A stretch of 64,000 nt of DNA. It comes from Microbacterium testaceum (GTDB taxonomy: Bacteria > Actinomycetota > Actinomycetes > Actinomycetales > Microbacteriaceae). A program made the translations under genes and the position numbers. This document shows, piece after piece, positions 35,890-44,517 of this stretch (its first letter is position 1; the number at the start of each line of letters is the position of its first letter). The DNA lies in the NCBI RefSeq assembly GCF_020781835.1, contig NZ_JAJGNJ010000004.1, forward strand, positions 186,001-250,000. The letters run 5' to 3'. The notes under the pieces were generated by a model. That model had not been told where the DNA came from. It did no database searches and was given only the letters and a program-made list of their open reading frames with translations.

Positions 35890-36813
35890 CTAGGCGAACC
35901 AGAGCTTCCAGTAGAGCGCGAAATTGCGGTTGCCGTAGGACGAGCACGCGTCGCCCGAGCCCCAGCGTGCGTCGATCGCCGCAGCGTTGGGCTGGTACGG
36001 CGTGTAGTTGTAGAGAGCGGCGGTGGCGTGGTTCCGGATCTCGACCTCGGTGCCCCCGCAGGCCGGATCCGGCGAGTAGGCGATGTAGTGCGTGCCCGGC
36101 TGTCGCATGAATGCCGACGCCCTGTAGGCCTTGAGATCGGTGGCGCCCTGAGCCACCTGCTCGGCGAAGCCCGCGCGTCCGGGGTCGCAGGGTGCGTCGT
36201 CGGGGCAACGGGCACCCATCGCCGCGCCGAGGGCATCGGCCGAGGGGGCCCGGGCGATCCGGCCCGAGATGAGGCTCTGCTCTTTCTGGAGCGTCACGAG
36301 CAGCACCTTGGCCGATATCCCGCATGCCCGCTGGATGCGATCGATGATCTCCGCCGCGGAGAGCTCTCCGCCCTCGTACGCCTCGCAGACGGTCTCCCCG
36401 GTGTCCTGCGACACGACCGCGTCGCGTGGCGCGAGGTCGGCCCGCAGGACGCTGAGACAGGAGTCGTTCGCGCAGTCGCGGACCTTGTCCTCGAGGAACC
36501 GCTGGATCTCGCCGGCATCCATCGACGCACCGTCGTAGAAGTCGCTGTCGGCGACGAGGTAGCCCGGGTCGAAATCGGCGAGATCGATCGAGGCACGCCG
36601 AGTCTCGGCGTTCCACGCCGAAACCAGGTGCACCAGCGGGATGGTGACGGCCACGATGATCGCCACGACAGCAGCGGCCAGGATGCCGACGACCAGACGT
36701 CGGCGTCGCAGGACGCGCACGCGGGCAGCGGAACGCCGGGCGCGCCGGCGCGGTCGCGCGGGTCGGCGCCCGGGCGCCGGGGGACGACGTCTCCCCGTTC
36801 CCCGCATCGCCAT
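35890..36813 (-). CDS. Membrane-anchored extracellular protein of unknown function ('hemagglutinin'-type annotation in relatives)
   Basis: About 307 residues from ATG 36813 (or 36807). A very basic Arg/Pro-rich N-terminus (~30 residues) leads into one membrane segment (LVVGILAAAVVAIIVAVTIP), then a cysteine-containing extracellular domain. That domain has QRACGISAKVLLVTLQKEQSLI, a pattern like lytic-transglycosylase/glucosaminidase folds, and a C-terminal NYTPYQPNAAAID...NRNFALYWKLWF. Homologues are often labelled hemagglutinin without evidence. Cell-surface location is inferred from the membrane segment. It ends 13 bases downstream of the DUF3145 promoter. Confidence 0.72.
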   Translation of the reverse strand: MAMRGTGRRRPPAPGRRPARPRRRARRSAARVRVLRRRRLVVGILAAAVVAIIVAVTIPLVHLVSAWNAETRRASIDLADFDPGYLVADSDFYDGASMDAGEIQRFLEDKVRDCANDSCLSVLRADLAPRDAVVSQDTGETVCEAYEGGELSAAEIIDRIQRACGISAKVLLVTLQKEQSLISGRIARAPSADALGAAMGARCPDDAPCDPGRAGFAEQVAQGATDLKAYRASAFMRQPGTHYIAYSPDPACGGTEVEIRNHATAALYNYTPYQPNAAAIDARWGSGDACSSYGNRNFALYWKLWFA

Positions 36814-36874
36814 GGGTCGATCGTGCCCTACCGCGCTGATCGCGTGCTGGACGCAGACCTGCAGGCGTGTGTTC

Positions 36875-37240
36875 CTATCGCCGGCGAGCCGGTGTCCCGT
36901 GGGCGGGAGCGTCTGAGCGCCCGGAGCGCGCCGGCGCGGACGGCGGCGCGGCGACACCGGATCCGGTCAGCGTGAGGCCGTCGGCACCGCTGGCGGCGTG
37001 CATCATCTGATCGACGAGTTCGCGGTCGATGACCGGTTCCCGTCCACCGTAGAACTGCAGCACGAGGGCGTTCGATGCGTGGATCCACATACTCGCCTGA
37101 CGCACCCCCTCGTTCACCGGCAGCTGGAGCATGAAGCCCTCGTTGCGGCGCAGCTTGTTCATGATCACGATGCGCAAATGCGCCAGAAGCCGGTCGTCGA
37201 TGTCGAACGTCGCACGGTCGCGGTAGATGAGGCGTCCCAC
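36875..37240 (-). CDS. DUF7882-like small protein of Microbacteriaceae
   Basis: 121 residues from GTG 37240: VGRLIYRDRATFDIDDRLLA, then HLRIVIMNKLRRNEGF, and the end of the core QMMHAASGADGLTLTG. It matches the small family that is often mislabelled ATP-dependent DNA ligase in this group. No catalytic motif is visible and the function is unknown. A longer frame to 37438 is judged non-coding upstream of the GTG. Upstream, 37241-37506 is the divergent intergenic region before the first CNNM gene. Confidence 0.7.
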   Translation of the reverse strand: MGRLIYRDRATFDIDDRLLAHLRIVIMNKLRRNEGFMLQLPVNEGVRQASMWIHASNALVLQFYGGREPVIDRELVDQMMHAASGADGLTLTGSGVAAPPSAPARSGRSDAPAHGTPARRR

Positions 37241-37506
37241 GGCAGGTCCATTTCCGGCGCGCCGAAGCGCACCTATCGAGCAAAGGGCGGGACCACGCCG
37301 GGAAGCGAGGCAATGCGGGGATACACATTCTGCCATCCCGCGGCCCTCGGTCGCGCGCCACAGCGGATTCAAAGCCGGCACCGATAGCGTTCTGGTCACC
37401 GAGTCGACGACCCACGAGAGAGATCCCCCGTGAGCCATCCCCGCACCTCCCCCGACCAGGAGGGCCGATCTTCGAGCCCCCTCGTTTCGAGAGGGGGTGA
37501 CCTTCG

Positions 37507-38937
37507 ATGATCGCGGCTGTGCTGACGCTCCTTCTCGGCGTCATCGTCACGTTCGCGATCATCGCGGCATGCGGCTTCTTCGTCGCTCAGGAGTTCGCGT
37601 TCATGTCGGTCGACCGGTCGCGGTTGGCCGCGCGGGCCGAGAAGGGCGACGTCCAGGCGAAGCGCGTGCTGCTGATCACGCAGCGCACCTCGTTCATGCT
37701 GTCGGGCGCTCAACTCGGCATCACCGTCACGGGGCTCCTCATCGGGTACGTCGCCGAGCCGCTCATCGGCGCGTCGATCGGCACGCTCCTGGGCGGCGCC
37801 GGGATCGACCCCGGTGTCTCCGTCGCGATCGGCACCATCGGTGCGCTGCTGCTGGCCACCGTCGTCACCATGATCTTCGGAGAGCTCTACCCGAAGAACC
37901 TCGCGATCGCGAGCCCCGAGCCGCTGGCGCGAGCACTGGCGGTACCGACGCGGATCTACCTGCTCGCGTTCGGGTGGCTCATCACGGTGTTCGACGTCGC
38001 CGCGAACGCTCTGCTGCGTGCGGTGCGCATCGAGCCCCTCGAGGATGTCGACGAGAGCGCGACCGCGCGCGACCTCGAGGCCATCGTGCAGGAGTCGCGG
38101 GCCAGCGGCGACCTCCCCGACGACCTGTCGATGATCATCGACCGCATCCTCGACTTCCCCCGGCGCGATGTCGAGCACGCCATGATCCCCCGTTCCCAGG
38201 TCGACTCTGTTCGGCCCGAGACCACCGTCGGCGAGGTGCGCACGCTCATGGCCACCGGCCACACCCGCTACCCCGTGATCGGCGAGGAGGACTCCCCCGT
38301 CGGTGTCGTCGAGCTGATCGACGTGCTGCGGGAGGATCCGGATGCCGGGGCGCCGGTGTCGTCGGTCATGCGTCCGGCCGTCGTGCTGCCGACGTCGATG
38401 CTGCTGCCCGTGGCCCTCGACCGCATGCGGCACAGCCGCAACGAGCTCGCGTGCGTGGTCGACGAGTACGGCAACTTCGACGGCATCCTGACCATCGAGG
38501 ACTTGACGGAGGAGGTCATCGGCGAGTTGTCCGATGAGCACGACGCGGAGGTCCACGAAGCGATGCCGGTGGGCGAGGCCACGTGGACGGTACCGGGCGA
38601 CCTGCACCTCGACGAGCTCGAGCGCCTCCTCGGTCACGACCTCCTCGAGGGCGACGTCGAGACGGCCGCGGGCCTGGTGATCGAGGCGCACGGCGATCTC
38701 CCGACCGTCGGAGCGGTCGTTCGGATCGACCTGCCCGAGCGGGCCGGCGAGGTGGTCCAGGGTCTGCACCTGGACCGGTGGCTCGAGATCGAGGTCGCCG
38801 AGGTCGACCGGCACGTGCCGTCACAGCTCGTGATCCGGCTCCGCGAACGGGATCGGGATGCCGACGTCGCGGACGCGACCGGCATGCCCGACGCCTCCGA
38901 CGTCGCCGCGACCTCGGACGGGGAGGCGGCCCGATGA
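37507..38937 (+). CDS. CNNM/CorC (hemolysin C-type) membrane protein with paired CBS domains, first of two
   Basis: 476 residues. The N-terminal ~180 form the CNNM/DUF21 membrane domain (several hydrophobic helices, QLGITVTGLLIGYVAEPLI, GELYPKNLAIA), the middle two CBS domains (~200-335; SVMRPAV, ACVVDEYGNFDGILTIEDL), and the C-terminal ~90 the CorC/HlyC domain (WTVPGDLHLDELERLLG). Family members are linked to magnesium or cobalt transport and membrane integrity. GAGAGGGGG precedes ATG 37507. It overlaps the next gene by ATGA, so the two are made together. Confidence 0.9.
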   Translation: MIAAVLTLLLGVIVTFAIIAACGFFVAQEFAFMSVDRSRLAARAEKGDVQAKRVLLITQRTSFMLSGAQLGITVTGLLIGYVAEPLIGASIGTLLGGAGIDPGVSVAIGTIGALLLATVVTMIFGELYPKNLAIASPEPLARALAVPTRIYLLAFGWLITVFDVAANALLRAVRIEPLEDVDESATARDLEAIVQESRASGDLPDDLSMIIDRILDFPRRDVEHAMIPRSQVDSVRPETTVGEVRTLMATGHTRYPVIGEEDSPVGVVELIDVLREDPDAGAPVSSVMRPAVVLPTSMLLPVALDRMRHSRNELACVVDEYGNFDGILTIEDLTEEVIGELSDEHDAEVHEAMPVGEATWTVPGDLHLDELERLLGHDLLEGDVETAAGLVIEAHGDLPTVGAVVRIDLPERAGEVVQGLHLDRWLEIEVAEVDRHVPSQLVIRLRERDRDADVADATGMPDASDVAATSDGEAAR

Positions 38938-39953
38938 ATGGGTGGGTCGTGGCCCTCGTCACCGCGGTGCTCATCGTCGCGAGCGCCTTCTTCGTCATCG
39001 TCGAGTTCGCCCTCCTCGCCGCGCGCCGACACCGGCTCGAGGAGGAAGCGGCCACCAGCGCCTCCGCCCGTGCGGCCCTGCGCGGTGTCAACGAGCTCAC
39101 CGTCATGCTCGCGTTCGCACAGCTCGGCATCACCGCCTGCACCTTCTTGCTCGGCGCCATCACGAAGCCCGCGATCGACTACGCCCTCGCGCCCGTGTTC
39201 GAGCAGTGGGGCCTTCCCAGCGTGCTCGCGGACGTCATCGCGTTCATGCTGGCGCTGATCGTCGTGACGTTCCTGCACCTCGTCATCGGCGAGATGGCGC
39301 CGAAGTCGTGGGCGATCGCGCATCCGGAGACCGCGGCGAAGGCGACCGGCATCCTGGCCCGCGCCATGACGTGGCCGCTGCGGCCGTTCCTGCTGTGGAT
39401 CAACCGCATCGCGAATCGTCTCGTGAGGGCCTCGGGAGTCGAGCCGGTGGACAAGGCCGCCGCCGGCGGCCAGGACGCCGACACGATCCGCGAGCTCGTC
39501 GCACACTCTCGACGCGCGGGCACCCTCGACGAGCAGTACTCCGAGCCGATCGCGCAGGCCATCCAGCTCGGCACCCTGACCGTCGGTGACATCGTCCGCA
39601 CCGACCGGAGTCCGACCGCGGTCGCGGCGGACGCCACCGCCGCCGACGTCCAGGCCGCCGCCGCGGCGTCCACCCACCTGCGCATCCTCGTGGGCTCCGG
39701 GGCGTCGGCCCGTGTCGCTCACGTGCGCGACACGCTCGAGGTCGCCCCGTCGACACCGGCAGGCGAGATCGCCCGGGAGCCGCTCGTGCTCGAGCCGGGT
39801 GCGGCGGCGTACGACGCCCTCGCCCGCATGCGCCGCGGCCGTGTTCAGCTCGCCACGGTCGTCGACGGCGATCGCCTGCTCGGCGTGGTGACCCTCGATG
39901 ATCTGCTGAAGCAGATCCTGCCGGGTGCGGCGGCGGTCGACGTCGCGGACTGA
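38934..39953 (+). CDS. CNNM/CorC-type membrane protein, second of two (no CorC_HlyC domain)
   Basis: 339 residues: a CNNM membrane domain (~1-175; LAFAQLGITACTFLLGAITK, GEMAPKSWAIAHPETAAK) followed by one degenerate CBS pair ending at TLDDLLKQILPG. It lacks the C-terminal CorC/HlyC domain present in the first gene, so the pair probably works as a heteromer. Paired CNNM genes with this split are common in actinobacteria. ATG overlaps the upstream stop. Confidence 0.9.
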   Translation: MNGWVVALVTAVLIVASAFFVIVEFALLAARRHRLEEEAATSASARAALRGVNELTVMLAFAQLGITACTFLLGAITKPAIDYALAPVFEQWGLPSVLADVIAFMLALIVVTFLHLVIGEMAPKSWAIAHPETAAKATGILARAMTWPLRPFLLWINRIANRLVRASGVEPVDKAAAGGQDADTIRELVAHSRRAGTLDEQYSEPIAQAIQLGTLTVGDIVRTDRSPTAVAADATAADVQAAAAASTHLRILVGSGASARVAHVRDTLEVAPSTPAGEIAREPLVLEPGAAAYDALARMRRGRVQLATVVDGDRLLGVVTLDDLLKQILPGAAAVDVAD

Positions 39954-40046
39954 GGGGACGGCGCTCGTTCCGGGGCGCGTCTCTCCGCCCGGGCGGTGAA
40001 CGCGCGAACGGGCGGCAGGACGCACACCCGGAACGCGGCCTGACCG

Positions 40047-40913
40047 TCATCGCACGTAGGCGTCCACGAACAGCGGACCCCGGATACCGCGGATCGTGGC
40101 GATCAGCCGCTCGAGCGCTGCGCGGTTCCAGGTCGAGAGCTGCAGGTCGTACGGACCCAGCGGCTCGAGCCTGCCGGTGCGGAGGCGGACGACCTCCCAC
40201 CCGACCGACCGCAGCGCGCGGTCTTTGCGGCGATCGGCCTGTTCGCGGTGTCCGACGTGCTCGAGACCGTGTCGACCGATGGAGTCGTACTCGACCGCGA
40301 TGCGAACCTCGGGCAGGACGAGATCGGGCCACACCTCGAGGTGGTGGAAGAACGGTCGACCGACCCGGACGGCGTTCACGCCGGGGGTGAACGCGAGACG
40401 GTCGAAGAGGTCCGCCCGCACCCGGTCCTCGACACGGGAGGCCGGGCGCGGTGCACACACCGAGGTGAACGCCTCTCCGGGAGGAAGGTCGGGCGTCTTC
40501 TCGCACACCGTCATGGGCTTCCGTGGACGGCGAGCCCGTATGACGCCGGCGGGCGGCGGCGACGGATCGTCGACCGACTCCCGCATCGGCAATGCCACCA
40601 CCCGCCTCGGTGCGGCCGACTCGCTGCATTCCGGACACCAGGCGCTCCGCCGCCGCTCGCGACCGGGCCGCGAGCGCTGCTCGGTCGGGGTCGCTGCGAA
40701 CCGGTGCCCCGCGTCGCACTGCCACAGCAGGAGGACGTCGGCCGCGGGTGGCACCTGGCTCAGCGCGATCCCGGCGTTGAGCTCGGGGTGGTACTGCCGG
40801 ATCAGTGCCGGGTACGCCGCCCACACCTGGCGATAGGCGCCGACCGCATACGGGATCTCGGCGCCCTTCGACCACTGCCGCCGGGCCCACCACGCTTCGA
40901 CTCTCTCCGCCAC
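40047..40913 (-). CDS. Treble-clef zinc domain fused to Vsr/DUF559-like endonuclease domain
   Basis: 288 residues. Residues ~60-95 contain LLWQCDAGHRFAATPTEQRS...WCPEC, a C-x-x-G-H-x-F ... C-x-x-C treble-clef zinc module. The last ~130 residues hold a PD-(D/E)xK nuclease fold like very-short-patch-repair and DUF559 enzymes: VWPDLVLPEVRIAVEYDSIG supplies the catalytic Asp and Glu, and RSVGWEVVRLR the last strand. It is probably a DNA nuclease in repair or defence, but no methylase partner is adjacent. It is monocistronic between convergent and co-directional genes. The role is an inference. Confidence 0.75.
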   Translation of the reverse strand: MAERVEAWWARRQWSKGAEIPYAVGAYRQVWAAYPALIRQYHPELNAGIALSQVPPAADVLLLWQCDAGHRFAATPTEQRSRPGRERRRSAWCPECSESAAPRRVVALPMRESVDDPSPPPAGVIRARRPRKPMTVCEKTPDLPPGEAFTSVCAPRPASRVEDRVRADLFDRLAFTPGVNAVRVGRPFFHHLEVWPDLVLPEVRIAVEYDSIGRHGLEHVGHREQADRRKDRALRSVGWEVVRLRTGRLEPLGPYDLQLSTWNRAALERLIATIRGIRGPLFVDAYVR

Positions 40914-41025
40914 GCGACGACGCTAGCGGCGACCACCGACACGCCCCTGGGCCGGCGGCATCCCCGGTTCTGCGGCGAGACGCCCTCCGTGTGCCGGGAT
41001 CCCCGTGGCCGCCGGGAGACGACGG

Positions 41026-41880
41026 TCACATCGGCGGACGCGGGTCATCGCGGCGTGCCCCACCGGCCGCCCCGGCGAGTTCGGCGCGCGTGCGCGCACC
41101 GTGCTTTCGCAGGAGATTCGCCACGTGGTACTTGACGGTGTTCAGGCTGATGCCGAGGCCGTCGGCGATCTCGCGGTTGCCGACGCCGGTCGCCACGAGC
41201 CGCAGCACATCCCGCTCGCGTGCCGTGAGATCGGAACCTGTCGCGGCCTCGAGCGCCCGCGGCGAGGGATCCAGCGGGAGTGAGATGTCGAACGTCGAGC
41301 CCCACCCGGGAGTGGATGCCACGGCGAGCGTGCCCTCGAGAGCGATGACACGCTCCGCGATGGGGCGGACAGCGTCGTCGTGCGCATCGAGCGTGCCGGC
41401 CCCGTCGTCGCGCAACTGCATGAGCAGGTTCCGACCGTCGCAGTCCCACTGGATCCGGACTCGACGGGCAGCGCCGTCGTCGACGAGCGCGAGCACTGCC
41501 GTGCGCACGATCGCCCGCGCGCTGTGGGCGATGTCACCGGGGAGCGCGCGGCCGGTCGCCGGCGGCTCGACGAACTGCACGTCCAGGTCACCGAACCGCA
41601 CCAGGGGACGCAGATCCGCGCGCAGACGCGAGAACGCCCCCGTGACCGGTTCCAGCAGCGTGCTCCGTTGCCGATCCGTCGCGGTGCGCAGCTCGATGAG
41701 CGCGGCCGAGGCGATCTCGACGGCCTCGGCCCTCGCGGCGGCGTCCGACAGCCGGGGCGCTCGCAGCGCCGCCAGGATCGACTCGAGCGTCAGGGCGTGA
41801 CGGTCGGCCTGATCCATCACCGTGCGGGCGTGTTCGGATGCAGCGGAGCGACCCGCGTGGATCTCGGTGTCTGTGGCCAC
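41026..41880 (-). CDS. LuxR-type regulator with HATPase-like sensor region, divergent from hxlBA
   Basis: 284 residues. The C-terminal ~60 are a LuxR helix-turn-helix (LTARERDVLRLVATGVGNRE, then LNTVKYHVANLLRKHGARTR). Residues ~115-205 resemble a GHKL ATPase: DDGAG as G1 box and STPGWGSTFDISLPL as G2 box. The N-box asparagine is not evident, and no phosphoacceptor histidine or receiver domain is seen. The N-terminal ~100 residues are helical. This is a histidine-kinase-like ATPase fold fused directly to a DNA-binding domain. Its divergence from hxlB across ~108 bases suggests it controls the formaldehyde module. GTG start at 41880. Confidence 0.78.
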   Translation of the reverse strand: MATDTEIHAGRSAASEHARTVMDQADRHALTLESILAALRAPRLSDAAARAEAVEIASAALIELRTATDRQRSTLLEPVTGAFSRLRADLRPLVRFGDLDVQFVEPPATGRALPGDIAHSARAIVRTAVLALVDDGAARRVRIQWDCDGRNLLMQLRDDGAGTLDAHDDAVRPIAERVIALEGTLAVASTPGWGSTFDISLPLDPSPRALEAATGSDLTARERDVLRLVATGVGNREIADGLGISLNTVKYHVANLLRKHGARTRAELAGAAGGARRDDPRPPM

Positions 41881-41988
41881 TCCGTGAACCTAGCCGTCCC
41901 ACCCGGGAGATTCATCCCACCCGATCGGATGGGGTCGCCGCCTGGGCGGGCAGCAGCGCGACCGGTGGATCGCGGCGACGATCGTCGT

Positions 41989-42561
41989 ATGGCCCACACC
42001 ACCTTCGCCGATGCCCTCGGCACGATCGATCGCGAACTCCGGGACGTCGCCGCCGCGCTGCGGCAGGCCGACCCGGAGCCGTTCGAGACTGCGCTCCGAC
42101 TCCTGGGCGACGCGGAGCGCGTCTTCGTGCACGGCGCCGGGCGATCCGGATTGGCCCTGCGCTCGACAGCGATGCGGCTCATGCATCTCGGACTCGCGGT
42201 GCACGTGGTCGGCGAGGTCACGACGCCGGCGATCCGTCGCGGTGATGTCCTGCTCGTCGCCAGCGGCTCCGGCACCACCGGCGGGATCGTCCAGGCGGCG
42301 CGCACGGCCGCCGACGTCGGCGCCCGCGTGATCACGGTGTCGACCACGGACTCCTCGCCCCTGTCCGACATCGCCGAGACCACCCTGGTCATCCCGGCGG
42401 CGACGAAGACGGACCGTTCCGGCACGGCATCCGCCCAATACGCCGGGAGCCTGTTCGAGCAAGCCGTCGGGATCCTCGGCGACGCTCTCTTCCACGTGCT
42501 GTGGCAGCGCAGCGGCCGCAGCGCCGACGACCTCTGGCCCCGGCACGCGAACCTCGAGTGA
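41989..42561 (+). CDS. hxlB: 6-phospho-3-hexuloisomerase
   Basis: 190 residues of the SIS sugar-isomerase family: FVHGAGRSGLALRSTAMRLMHLG near residue 46-68, VASGSGTTGGIVQ, and the C-terminal TASAQYAGSLFEQAVGILGDALF. It turns 3-hexulose 6-phosphate into fructose 6-phosphate, the second step of the ribulose monophosphate pathway. ATG 41989 gives the family N-terminus. hxlA follows after 45 bases, as in rmpBA clusters of mycobacteria and relatives. Confidence 0.93.
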   Translation: MAHTTFADALGTIDRELRDVAAALRQADPEPFETALRLLGDAERVFVHGAGRSGLALRSTAMRLMHLGLAVHVVGEVTTPAIRRGDVLLVASGSGTTGGIVQAARTAADVGARVITVSTTDSSPLSDIAETTLVIPAATKTDRSGTASAQYAGSLFEQAVGILGDALFHVLWQRSGRSADDLWPRHANLE

Positions 42562-42606
42562 CTCGTACCGGGCATCCGACCCCCTCCCCCATCGAAAGGA
42601 CACCCC

Positions 42607-43245
42607 ATGCAACTCCAGTTCGCCATGGACACGCTGACCACCGAGCACGCACTCGACCTCGCCGGCAAGGCCGCGCCGTACGTCGACGTCCTCGAGCTCG
42701 GCACGCCCCTGATCAAGAGCGCCGGACTCTCGGCGATCACCGCCATCAAGGAGGCGCACCCGGACAAGATCGTCTTCGCCGACCTGAAGACCATGGATGC
42801 CGGTGAGCTCGAGGCCGACATGGCCTTCCGTGCCGGCGCCGATCTGGTGACCGTGCTCGGCGTCGCCGGGGACAGCACGATCGCGGGCGCGGTGAAGGCC
42901 GCGAAGGCGCACGGCAAGGGGGTCGTGGTCGACCTCATCGGCGTCCCCGACAAGTCCGCGCGCGCGAAGGAGGTCACGGCGCTCGGCGTCGAGTTCGTCG
43001 AGATGCACGCCGGCCTCGACGAGCAGGCCGAGGACGGCTTCACGTTCGAGACGCTGCTGCGCGACGGGGAAGCATCCGGTGTCGCGTTCTCGGTCGCGGG
43101 CGGAGTCACCGCGGGCACGGTCCGTGCCGTGCAGGAGTCCGGCGCCCGCATCGCCGTGGCCGGTAGCGCGATCTACAGCGCCGACGACGTGGCATCCGCA
43201 GCCGCCGAGATCCGCGCCGCGATCGCCGAGCCCGCCGCCGCCTGA
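42607..43245 (+). CDS. hxlA: 3-hexulose-6-phosphate synthase
   Basis: 212 residues, (beta/alpha)8 orotidine-decarboxylase superfamily. Key segments: MQLQFAMD, VLELGTPLIKSAG, KIVFADLKTMDAG (metal/substrate Asp-x-Lys), VEFVEMHAGLDEQA and FSVAGGVT. It condenses formaldehyde with ribulose 5-phosphate. With hxlB it gives formaldehyde fixation or detoxification; with no methanol dehydrogenase in view, detoxification is the safer reading. A GAAAGGA ribosome site precedes ATG, and a hairpin follows the stop. Confidence 0.94.
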   Translation: MQLQFAMDTLTTEHALDLAGKAAPYVDVLELGTPLIKSAGLSAITAIKEAHPDKIVFADLKTMDAGELEADMAFRAGADLVTVLGVAGDSTIAGAVKAAKAHGKGVVVDLIGVPDKSARAKEVTALGVEFVEMHAGLDEQAEDGFTFETLLRDGEASGVAFSVAGGVTAGTVRAVQESGARIAVAGSAIYSADDVASAAAEIRAAIAEPAAA

Positions 43246-43251
43246 TCCTCC

Positions 43252-43289
43252 GCGACGGGGCTCGGCGCGAAGGCGCGGAGTCCCGTCGC
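43252..43289 (+). terminator. Terminator of hxlBA
   Basis: GCGACGGG pairs with CCCGTCGC, with inner CTC/GAG and GCGC/GCGC pairs closing a GAAG-type loop. It starts 7 bases after hxlA. Confidence 0.72.
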
Positions 43290-43335
43290 GCGCAAGGCCC
43301 GCCGACGTGACGAGCGCCTCTGGCATGCTCGTCGC

Positions 43336-44325
43336 GTGAAGGCTTTCCGATGCCGCGTGTGCGGCAACGCCCTGTACTTCGAGAACTCCGTCTGCACCTC
43401 GTGCGGAACGGCGCTCGGTTTCTCGCGCGGCGAGGCCGAGATCGTGCCGGTCGACGAGAACGGGCGGTACACCGATGCCGCCGGGCGGGTGTGGCACGTG
43501 TGCCGCAACCTCGGGCTCTCCGGCTGCACCTGGCTCGCCGCGCTCGAGGGCGGGCAGTGCTCGGCGTGCGATCTCACTCGGGTGCGGCCGAACGACGCCG
43601 ACCTCGAGGGTCTGTCGCAGTACCCGGTGGCCGAGCGGGCGAAGCGATGGTTGCTCGTGCAGCTGGATCGGCTGGGGTTCGAGGTCGTCGGCAAGGCGGA
43701 GGACCCGGAGCGGGGTCTGTGCTTCGACCTCCTCTCGAGCGTGGCCGAGGACGTGGTGATCGGCCACGCCGACGGCGTCATCACGATCGACCTCGCAGAG
43801 AGCGACGACGCCTACCGTGTCCGCATGCAGAAGCAGCTCGGCGAGCCGTATCGGACGATGCTCGGCCACTTCCGGCACGAGGTCGGGCACTACTTCGAGT
43901 GGATCCTCGTCGAGGGCACCGACCGGCTGGACGAGGCGCGGAAGCTGTTCGGCGACGAGACGGCCGACTACCAGGCCGAGATCGACCGCCATTACTCGGA
44001 GGGTCCCCCGGCGGACTGGCCCGAGCGGTACATCTCCACCTACGCCACCATGCACCCCTACGAGGACTTCGCGGAGACCTGGGCGCACTTCCTCCACATC
44101 ACCGACGCGCTGGAGACCGCTACGGGGTACGGCCTCACGACGGTCGCGGGAATCGAGGCGTTCTCGCGCTTCCGCGACCTGGTGACGGGGGTCTGGATGC
44201 CGCTCGCCATCGCCCTGAACATGGTCAACCGCTCGATGGGCAAAGACGATCTGTACCCCTTCGTCCTCTCCGACCCGGTGCTGGACAAGCTCGAGTTCGT
44301 CGCGTCGCTGCGCCCCGGTCGCTGA
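43336..44325 (+). CDS. Zinc-ribbon metallopeptidase (putative zinc-binding peptidase, Peptidase_Mx family)
   Basis: 329 residues. The N-terminus carries paired CxxC knuckles (CRVCG...CTSCG, then VCRNLGLSGC...CSAC), residues 6-82, as one or two zinc ribbons. The remainder has HEVGHYFEW (~178-186), the HExxH zinc-protease motif, and a downstream YEDFAETWAHFLH that supplies further ligands. It matches the family of putative zinc peptidases of unknown substrate. No signal peptide, so it is likely cytoplasmic. Starts with GTG 43336. It is separated from hxlA by a terminator, so co-regulation is unlikely. Confidence 0.82.
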   Translation: MKAFRCRVCGNALYFENSVCTSCGTALGFSRGEAEIVPVDENGRYTDAAGRVWHVCRNLGLSGCTWLAALEGGQCSACDLTRVRPNDADLEGLSQYPVAERAKRWLLVQLDRLGFEVVGKAEDPERGLCFDLLSSVAEDVVIGHADGVITIDLAESDDAYRVRMQKQLGEPYRTMLGHFRHEVGHYFEWILVEGTDRLDEARKLFGDETADYQAEIDRHYSEGPPADWPERYISTYATMHPYEDFAETWAHFLHITDALETATGYGLTTVAGIEAFSRFRDLVTGVWMPLAIALNMVNRSMGKDDLYPFVLSDPVLDKLEFVASLRPGR

Positions 44326-44330
44326 CAGTG

Positions 44331-44365
44331 GAAGGCCCCCACATCGCGCGGATGTCGGGGCCTTC
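44331..44365. terminator. Bidirectional hairpin terminator
   Basis: GAAGGCCCC...GGGGCCTTC with inner ACATC/GATGT pairs around GCGCG. It lies between the peptidase gene and the tRNA gene and can serve both strands. Confidence 0.75.
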
Positions 44366-44369
44366 GACG

Positions 44370-44443
44370 TAGGGCGGGTGGGACTTGAACCCACGATCGT
44401 CGGGTTATGAGCCCGCTGCCTTGACCAGCTTGGCCACCGCCCC
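44370..44443 (-). tRNA. tRNA with CAT anticodon (Met or lysidine-modified Ile2)
   Basis: The 74-base cloverleaf starts GGGGCGG on the minus strand; acceptor closes with CCGCCCT and discriminator A. The anticodon loop is CTCATAA (CAT); the T-loop is GGTTCAAGTCC. It lacks the unpaired first base of an initiator, so it is elongator Met or Ile2; sequence alone here does not decide. CCA is not encoded. Confidence 0.88.
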
Positions 44444-44517
44444 TCGGTGCGTCCGAGCTTACCGGCATCTGCGCTCCGGCCCCATGCCGGCGCCACGCCG
44501 GCAGTGGCCCGCCGGCA

